Part shown: piece by piece, positions 58,762 through 64,000 of the stretch
Layout: each line of letters starts with the position of its first letter
Numbering within the stretch: position 1 is the stretch's first letter
Assembly (NCBI RefSeq): GCF_001954195.1
Contig: NZ_MBES01000070.1
Coordinates: 1-64,000 of the forward strand
Reading direction: 5' to 3'
Length of the DNA stretch: 64,000 nt
Source of the DNA: Mycobacterium sp. IS-1264
GTDB taxonomy: Bacteria > Actinomycetota > Actinomycetes > Mycobacteriales > Mycobacteriaceae
The notes under the pieces: generated by a model
The model's input: the letters and a program-made list of their open reading frames with translations, nothing else
Databases searched by the model: none
What the model was told of the DNA's origin: nothing
Position numbers and translations under genes: made by a program

Positions 58762-59274
58762 ATGGGAACCAATCAGCGCGCGAGCATCGTCATGTCGGAG
58801 GACGAGATCGCCGATTTTGTCGTCAAGAGCCGCACCGGAACATTGGCCACCGTCGGCCCGGACGGCCAGCCGCATTTGACCGCCATGTGGTACGCGGTGG
58901 TCGACGGCGAAATCTGGCTGGAGACCAAGGCCAAGTCGCAGAAGGCGGTCAACCTGAAACGGGATCCGCGGGTGAGCTTTTTGATCGAGGGCGGCGACAC
59001 CTATGACACGCTGCGCGGGGTGTCCTTCGAAGGCGTCGCCGAGATCGTCGACGATCCCGAGGTCTCGCACCGCGTCGGCGTCAGCGTGTTCGAGCGCTAC
59101 ACCGGTCCCTACAGCGACGACATGAAACCCTTCGTCGAGCAGATGATGAACAAGCGGGTCTGCGTGCGCATCGTGGCCGCACGGGCGCGTTCGTGGGACC
59201 ACCGCAAGCTCGGTTTGCCGGCCATGCCGGTGGGCGGGTCGACCGCGCCGGCGGTGGTGGGGACCGGCCAGTAA
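58762..59274 (+). CDS. PPOX-class F420/FMN-dependent protein (Rv2991-like)
   Basis: A 170-residue split-barrel protein of the FDOR superfamily. The N-terminus has LATVGPDGQPHLTAMWYAVVDGEIWLET and the second strand region AVNLKRDPRVSFLIEGGDTYDTLRGV, both typical of F420- or FMN-binding members. The reaction is not known. ATG at 58762. The tRNA and gltX genes that follow are on the other strand. Confidence 0.85.
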   Translation: MGTNQRASIVMSEDEIADFVVKSRTGTLATVGPDGQPHLTAMWYAVVDGEIWLETKAKSQKAVNLKRDPRVSFLIEGGDTYDTLRGVSFEGVAEIVDDPEVSHRVGVSVFERYTGPYSDDMKPFVEQMMNKRVCVRIVAARARSWDHRKLGLPAMPVGGSTAPAVVGTGQ

Positions 59275-59281
59275 AGATTTG

Positions 59282-59354
59282 TAGCCCCGATGGGATTCGA
59301 ACCCACGCTACCGCCGTGAGAGGGCGGCGTCCTAGGCCGCTAGACGACGGGGCC
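59282..59354 (-). tRNA. tRNA-Glu (anticodon CTC)
   Basis: The minus strand folds into a 73-nt cloverleaf: acceptor GGCCCCG with CGGGGCT, anticodon stem CCGCC/GGCGG around loop CTCTCAC (anticodon CTC), and T arm GTGGG-TTCGAAT-CCCAT. Discriminator A; CCA is not encoded. It reads GAG codons and is charged by the nearby GltX. Confidence 0.95.
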
Positions 59355-59426
59355 TGAACCGATCCGAGCTGTCAGCATAGCTCACCCGCATATGCCCACC
59401 TAATCGCTTGTGGTGGCCGGATTTTG

Positions 59427-59498
59427 CTGGGGTACCAGGACTCGAACCTAGAATGGCTGAACCAGAATCAGCTGTGTTGCCAATTACACCATACCCCA
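59427..59498 (-). tRNA. tRNA-Gln (anticodon CTG)
   Basis: A 72-nt cloverleaf on the minus strand: acceptor TGGGGTA with TACCCCA, anticodon stem GCTGA/TCAGC around loop TTCTGGT (anticodon CTG), T arm with GGTTCGAGTCC, discriminator G. Mycobacteria lack GlnRS, so this tRNA is first mischarged with Glu by GltX and then amidated by GatCAB (established knowledge). Confidence 0.94.
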
Positions 59499-59604
59499 TT
59501 GGCTGCCTAAAGCCGCAGGTCAGAGCGCATTCTACGGACTCAAGCGTCCGTGGCTGCGCGGCTGCCGGCGACCTTTCTAAACCGCAGTGCAGAGTACCAA
59601 AAAC

Positions 59605-61059
59605 TTAGAGCGCGCCAGCGCGGGCGGCCCGCAGCCGGCGCAGGCTGCGCTCGCGGCCGAGCAGCTCCAGTGATTCAAATAACGGCGGGCTGATCGTCGT
59701 CCCGGTGGCGGCGACGCGGATCGGGCCGAACGCTTTGCGCGGTTTGAGCGCCAGTCCCTCGATCAGCGCGGCCTTGAGGGCGTCCTCGATCCGCGCGGTT
59801 GTCCACTCCGTCACGCCGTCCAGCGCGGCCAGCGCCGCGTCGAGCACCGCGGCCCCGTCTGCGCCGAGTTCTTTGGCGGCGGCCTTCGGATCGATGGCGT
59901 ACTCGTCGTCGTTGAGGAACTTCAGCAGGTCCCATGCGTCCGCGAGCACCACGATGCGGGTCTGCACCAGCTCGGCGGCGGTGGCGAACGAGGCGTCATC
60001 CAAGTCGAGGCGATGGCCGTGTGCGTTGAAGTATTCGCGCAGCCTGCCGGCGAAGTCGTCGGCGGTGAGCATCCGGATGTGCTCGGCGTTGAGCGCGTCG
60101 GCCTTCTTCTGGTCGAATCGGGCCGGATTCGAGTTGACGTCCACCACGTCGAAGGCGGCCACCATTTCGTCGAGGCTGAACAGATCGTGATCGTCGGCGA
60201 TCGCCCAGCCCAGTAATGCAAGATAATTCAGCAACCCTTCGGGAATGAAACCCCGGTCGCGGTGGGCGAACAGATTCGACTGCGGGTCGCGCTTGGAGAG
60301 CTTCTTGGTTCCCTCCCCCAATACCGTTGGCAGGTGGGCGAATTGCGGGATCCGTTCGGCGACCCCGATCCGGATCAGCGCCTGATACAGGGCAATCTGA
60401 CGCGGGGTCGACGGCAGCAGGTCCTCGCCACGCAGCACGTGCGTGATCTTCATCAGCGCGTCGTCGCACGGGTTGACCAAGGTGTACAACGGATCTCCGC
60501 TCGCCCGGGTCAACGCGAAGTCGGGCACGGTGCCGGCCGCGAAGGTGGTGGGCCCGCGCACCAGGTCGTCCCAGTGCAGATCTTCGTCGGGCATGCGCAG
60601 CCGTACCACCGGCTTGCGTCCCTCGGCGAGAAACGCGGCCCGCTGGGGGTCGGTCAGCTGTCGGTCGAAGTTGTCGTAGCCCAGCTTCGGGTTGCGGCCC
60701 GCGGCGATGTGACGGGCCTCCACCTCCTCCGGCGTCGAAAAGGCATGGTAGGCCTCCCCGGCCGCGAGCAGCTTGGCCACCACCTCCTGATAGATGTCGC
60801 CGCGCTGCGACTGCCGGTAGGGGCCGTAGGGTCCGCCGACCTCGGGCCCCTCGTCCCAGTCGAGGCCGAGCCAGCGCAGCGCGTCGAGCAGCGCCAGATA
60901 GCTTTCCTCGGTGTCGCGCGCGGCGTCGGTGTCCTCGATGCGAAAGACGAAGGTGCCGCCGGTGTGCCGCGCGTAGGCCCAGTTGAACAGCGCGGTGCGC
61001 ACCATGCCAACGTGCGGCGTGCCGGTGGGCGACGGGCAGAACCGGACTCGTACTGTCAC
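59605..61059 (-). CDS. gltX: Glutamyl-tRNA synthetase (non-discriminating)
   Basis: A 484-residue class I synthetase. The ATP-binding HIGH-type motif appears as PSPTGTPHVGMVR and the second as KKLSKRD; RIEDTDAARDTEESY lies in the Rossmann fold. It charges tRNA-Glu and, as mycobacteria lack GlnRS, also tRNA-Gln; both tRNA genes lie directly downstream on the same strand. GTG at 61059 overlaps the upstream hydrolase stop by four bases; a much longer frame continues upstream but is not coding. Confidence 0.96.
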   Translation of the reverse strand: MTVRVRFCPSPTGTPHVGMVRTALFNWAYARHTGGTFVFRIEDTDAARDTEESYLALLDALRWLGLDWDEGPEVGGPYGPYRQSQRGDIYQEVVAKLLAAGEAYHAFSTPEEVEARHIAAGRNPKLGYDNFDRQLTDPQRAAFLAEGRKPVVRLRMPDEDLHWDDLVRGPTTFAAGTVPDFALTRASGDPLYTLVNPCDDALMKITHVLRGEDLLPSTPRQIALYQALIRIGVAERIPQFAHLPTVLGEGTKKLSKRDPQSNLFAHRDRGFIPEGLLNYLALLGWAIADDHDLFSLDEMVAAFDVVDVNSNPARFDQKKADALNAEHIRMLTADDFAGRLREYFNAHGHRLDLDDASFATAAELVQTRIVVLADAWDLLKFLNDDEYAIDPKAAAKELGADGAAVLDAALAALDGVTEWTTARIEDALKAALIEGLALKPRKAFGPIRVAATGTTISPPLFESLELLGRERSLRRLRAARAGAL

Positions 61060-61853
61060 GGCTTTCCTTTGCGGACTACGGGATTGGCGAGGCTGCCGAT
61101 TCCCTCGATGCTGATGGAGACGACGTCGCCGTCCTCGATGGGACCGACGCCGGCCGGCGTTCCGGTGAGGATGAGATCCCCGGGCAGCAGGGTCATCACG
61201 GCCGAGATCCATTCCACGATGTCGCCGACGTCGTGGATCATCGACGAGGTTCGGCTGTGTTGCTTGACGTCGCCGTTGACTTCGGTGCGCAGCTCGAGAT
61301 CGGCCGGATCGACGTCGGTGACGATCCACGGGCCGACCGGGCAGAACGTATCGTGGCCCTTGGCCCGAGTCCACTGGCCGTCCGCCTGTTGTTGATCGCG
61401 CGCCGACACGTCGTTGGCGATGGTGTAGCCGAGGATGTTGGCCGCGGCCTGGGCGGCCGGGACGTCCTTGCACGGGCGGCCGATCACCGCCGCCAGCTCG
61501 CCCTCGAAGTGCACGGGTGATGCGTTGGCGGGCAACCGAATCGGCACGTTGGGTCCGATGATGGCGGTGTTGGGCTTGAGGAATATCACCGGATCCGCTG
61601 GTGTCGGGCCAGTTTGGCCACCCATCTCCGCGATGTGATCGGCGTAGTTCTTCCCGACGCAGACCACCTTGCCGGCCAGCATGGGCGCCAGCAGCCGGAT
61701 GTCGGCCAACGGCCAGGATCGGCCGGTGAACGTCGGCGTGCCGAACGGGTGCTCGGCGATCTCGCGGGCGGTCATCCCGCTGGGATCGTCCAGCGGACCC
61801 TCGATGCTGACGAAGGCGACGCCGTCCGGGCTGGCGATTCGACCAAGGCGCAT
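61056..61853 (-). CDS. Fumarylacetoacetate hydrolase family protein (Rv2993c-like)
   Basis: A 265-residue FAH-family enzyme that hydrolyses or isomerises C-C bonds in acylpyruvate-type compounds. It has CVGKNYADHIAEMG, the metal-binding pair HFEGELAAVIG, and GYTIANDVSARDQQ with GPWIVTDVDP and LTGTPAGVG. The ATG at 61853 begins MRLGRIASPDG, as the family does. It is translationally coupled to gltX by a four-base overlap. Confidence 0.92.
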   Translation of the reverse strand: MRLGRIASPDGVAFVSIEGPLDDPSGMTAREIAEHPFGTPTFTGRSWPLADIRLLAPMLAGKVVCVGKNYADHIAEMGGQTGPTPADPVIFLKPNTAIIGPNVPIRLPANASPVHFEGELAAVIGRPCKDVPAAQAAANILGYTIANDVSARDQQQADGQWTRAKGHDTFCPVGPWIVTDVDPADLELRTEVNGDVKQHSRTSSMIHDVGDIVEWISAVMTLLPGDLILTGTPAGVGPIEDGDVVSISIEGIGSLANPVVRKGKP

Positions 61854-61973
61854 TCGCACGAGCCTAGCGTTGCGACGATGCGGGCCAGCACGGCCCGAGG
61901 AGGAGCAAGGCATTCGAGCCTAGTAATGGCCGATCACGCCTGCCTCAGCCGGGCATCGTGCGAGCATGGGCTG

Positions 61974-63326
61974 ATGCCGTCGGACCCGAAAGAGGCGGGC
62001 CAACTCAGCACCGGGGCGCGCTGGTCGATCGTGGTCGTCTCGCTGGGGGTAACGGCAAGTTCTTTCCTCTTCATCAACGGTGTCGCATTCCTAATCCCCT
62101 CCCTGCAGGCCTTACGCGGCATTTCACTGACCGAAGCCAGTCTGCTGTCGTCCATGCCCAGCTGGGGCATGGTCACCACGCTGATCCTCTGGGGCTACGT
62201 GCTGGATCGCGTCGGCGAGCGAATCGTGATGACCGCGGGTTCGGCGCTCACCGCGGCGGCGGCATACGCTGCGGCGTCGGTGCATTCGATGGTGTGGGTC
62301 GCTGTGTATCTGTTCCTCGGTGGCATGGCCGCGGCGAGTTGCAACACCGCCGGCGGCCGGCTGGTGTCCGGCTGGTTCCCGCCGCAGCAGCGCGGCCTGG
62401 CGATGGGCATCCGCCAGACCGCGCAACCGCTGGGAATCGCCTTCGGCGCGCTGGTGATCCCCGAACTGGGCGAACACAGTGTCCGCGAGGGGCTGATGTT
62501 GCCCGCGTTGGTGTGCGCGGTGGCCGCGGTGGTCAGCGTGATCGGAGTCGCGAATCCGCCGGGGAAGTCCCGCAAGACGGCCACCGTGGCCGAACTGGCC
62601 AGCCCGTACCGGGGGTCGTTGGCGCTCTGGCGAATTCACGCCGTGGCGGGCCTGCTGATGATGCCGCAGACCGTGACCGTCACGTTCATGCTGGTGTGGC
62701 TGATGAACCACCATGGCTGGTCGGTCGGGGCCGCGGGGATTTTGGTGACCTTCGCGCAGCTGCTCGGCGCGCTGGGCCGCGTCGGGGTCGGCCGGTGGTC
62801 GGACCGGGTCGGCTCGCGGATGTGGCCGGTCCGCATCATCGCCGCCGCCGCGGCCCTGACCCTGTTCCTGCTGGCGCTGAGCGACCGGATGAATTCGCGA
62901 TTCGACGTGCCGCTCATGATCGCCATCTCGGTGCTCGCGGTGCTCGACAACGGTTTGGAGGCAACCGCGATCACCGAATTCGCCGGTCCGTTCTGGAGCG
63001 GACGGGCGCTGGGTATACAGAACACCACCCAACGGCTGATGGCCGCCGCGGGCCCGCCGCTCTTCGGCGCGTTGATCGCGGCGGAGAGATATCCGTCCGC
63101 CTGGGCCTGGTGCGGGTTGTTTCCCTTGCTGGCGGTCCCGTTGGTGCCGACCCGGCTTCTCCCGCCGGGTTTGGAGACTACAGCGCGGCTGCGATCCGTT
63201 CGCCGACTTCGCTGGTGGCGAGCCGTTCGTTCGGGCGGTTCGACAGATAGGTCGCCACGGCCCGGTCCACCCGGGCGGCGGCCTCGTCCTGACCGAGGTG
63301 GGCGAGCAGCAGCGCCACCGACATGA
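61974..63326 (+). CDS. MFS transporter (Rv2994-like)
   Basis: A 450-residue major-facilitator protein with about twelve membrane segments; the signature between helices 2 and 3 is WGYVLDRVGERIVM and the repeat in the second half is GRWSDRVGSRMW. The substrate is unknown. ATG at 61974. After the last helix (LLAVPLVPTRLLPPGLE) about 49 Arg/Pro-rich residues run antisense to the leuB 3' end, overlapping it by 149 bp, so this tail is doubtful as a functional part even though the frame has no earlier stop. Confidence 0.83.
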   Translation: MPSDPKEAGQLSTGARWSIVVVSLGVTASSFLFINGVAFLIPSLQALRGISLTEASLLSSMPSWGMVTTLILWGYVLDRVGERIVMTAGSALTAAAAYAAASVHSMVWVAVYLFLGGMAAASCNTAGGRLVSGWFPPQQRGLAMGIRQTAQPLGIAFGALVIPELGEHSVREGLMLPALVCAVAAVVSVIGVANPPGKSRKTATVAELASPYRGSLALWRIHAVAGLLMMPQTVTVTFMLVWLMNHHGWSVGAAGILVTFAQLLGALGRVGVGRWSDRVGSRMWPVRIIAAAAALTLFLLALSDRMNSRFDVPLMIAISVLAVLDNGLEATAITEFAGPFWSGRALGIQNTTQRLMAAAGPPLFGALIAAERYPSAWAWCGLFPLLAVPLVPTRLLPPGLETTARLRSVRRLRWWRAVRSGGSTDRSPRPGPPGRRPRPDRGGRAAAPPT

Positions 63327-64000
63327 TCGCCGCCGTCGGATCCGCGATGCCCTGGCCGGCAATGTCGGGCGCGCTGCCGTGCACGGGCTCGAACATCGAT
63401 GGATTGGCCCGGGTGGCATCGATATTTCCACTGGCGGCCAAGCCAATTCCGCCGCACACCGCCGCGGCCAAGTCCGTGATGATGTCGCCGAACAGGTTGT
63501 CGGTGACGATAACGTCGAAGCGCCCCGGGTCGGTGACCAGGAAGATGGTGGCGGCGTCGACGTGCTGATAGGCCACCTCGACGTCGGGATAGTCTTCGCC
63601 GACCTCCGCCACGATCCGCGACCACAGCTTCCCGGCGAAGGTGAGCACGTTGTTCTTGTGCACCAGCGTCAGGTGCTTGCGACGCCGCTGCGCGCGCTCG
63701 AACGCGTCGGCCACCACGCGGCGCACACCGAACGCGGTGTTGACGCTGACCTCGGTGGCCACCTCCTGCGGCGTGCCCACACGGATCGCGCCGCCAGTGC
63801 CGGTGTAGGGCCCTTCGGTCCCCTCGCGCACCACCACGAAGTCGATGTCGGGATTTCCGGCCAGCGGACCGCTCACCCCGGGATACAGCCGGGCCGGTCG
63901 CAGGTTGACGTGATGATCCAGCTCAAAACGCAAGCGCAACAACAGGCCTCGCTCCAGCACGCCGCTGGGCACCGACGGATCACCGACCGCGCCGAGCAGG
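63178..64000 (-). CDS. leuB: 3-isopropylmalate dehydrogenase, 5' end outside window
   Basis: The C-terminal 273 residues of LeuB, which oxidatively decarboxylates 3-isopropylmalate in leucine synthesis. Visible are VVREGTEGPYTG, the substrate-binding TLVHKNNVLTFAGKLW, VDAATIFLVTDPGRFDVIVTDNLFGDI and the NAD-site EPVHGSAPDIAGQGIADPTAA. The gene continues past base 64000. Its 3' end overlaps the convergent MFS gene. Together with leuCD, 6 kb away, it belongs to the leucine pathway. Confidence 0.96.
   Translation of the reverse strand, partial: LLGAVGDPSVPSGVLERGLLLRLRFELDHHVNLRPARLYPGVSGPLAGNPDIDFVVVREGTEGPYTGTGGAIRVGTPQEVATEVSVNTAFGVRRVVADAFERAQRRRKHLTLVHKNNVLTFAGKLWSRIVAEVGEDYPDVEVAYQHVDAATIFLVTDPGRFDVIVTDNLFGDIITDLAAAVCGGIGLAASGNIDATRANPSMFEPVHGSAPDIAGQGIADPTAAIMSVALLLAHLGQDEAAARVDRAVATYLSNRPNERLATSEVGERIAAAL

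Noticed and set aside
61060..61473. N-terminal extension of gltX
   Set aside because: It overlaps the FAH-family gene in another frame and is Arg-rich; the synthetase's first motif begins directly after the GTG at 61059.

Overview
The window is a high-GC actinobacterial chromosome segment whose gene content and order match the ffh-smc-recG-leuCD region of Mycobacterium tuberculosis (from memory, the Rv2911 to Rv2995c interval). Shared order, SepIVA, HupB with its PAKK-type tail, RicR-type and LtbR-type sites and F420-related genes point to a (probably slow-growing) Mycobacterium. I cannot name the species from sequence alone. Both ends cut a gene: an NRPS on the left and leuB on the right.

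Layout: 1-6.7 kb is an accessory, biosynthetic-looking segment with a partial NRPS (C-A-MT-T-C...) and a FAD oxidoreductase upstream of it. 6.8-15.6 kb holds dacB2, a TetR regulator with two amidohydrolases, ffh, an alpha/beta hydrolase and a helicase. 15.6-19.9 kb is the nitrogen operon amt-glnB-glnD with a GlnR-like site. 20-29.8 kb is the housekeeping run ftsY, smc, acyP, an OsmC-like gene, mutM, rnc, a DUF177 gene and sepIVA, interrupted by a PIG-L deacetylase gene lying between two 79-bp direct repeats. 30-33 kb has an AAA ATPase and a copper-regulon permease with a RicR-type operator; the large PDIM/PGL locus that M. tuberculosis carries between these blocks is absent. 33-38.5 kb holds coaD, rsmD, a VKOR/DsbA-like pair, a lipN-type esterase and two tandem aldo/keto reductases. 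38.5-40 kb is a cobalt-type nitrile hydratase operon with strong operator-like palindromes. 40-51 kb contains a secreted HNH-like protein, recG, a DAK-type kinase, rpmB, a quinone oxidoreductase, ung, a DUF1330 gene, thiL, a DUF3515 gene, ddlA and gpsA. 51-55.7 kb has fbiD, ppk1, mutT1 and hupB. 55.8-64 kb has leuD, leuC, the divergent IclR regulator, an FDOR protein, tRNA-Glu, tRNA-Gln, gltX, a FAH-family hydrolase, an MFS transporter and partial leuB.

The genes form several working units: nitrogen sensing (Amt/PII/GlnD), co-translational targeting (Ffh/FtsY), envelope disulfide formation (VKOR/DsbA-like), leucine synthesis with its local regulator, and glutamylation of tRNA-Glu and tRNA-Gln by GltX. 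The additions relative to the M. tuberculosis backbone (NRPS, PIG-L cassette, nitrile hydratase, extra oxidoreductases) are the parts most worth a second look. Gene names rest on visible motifs, length and gene order; no database search was run.
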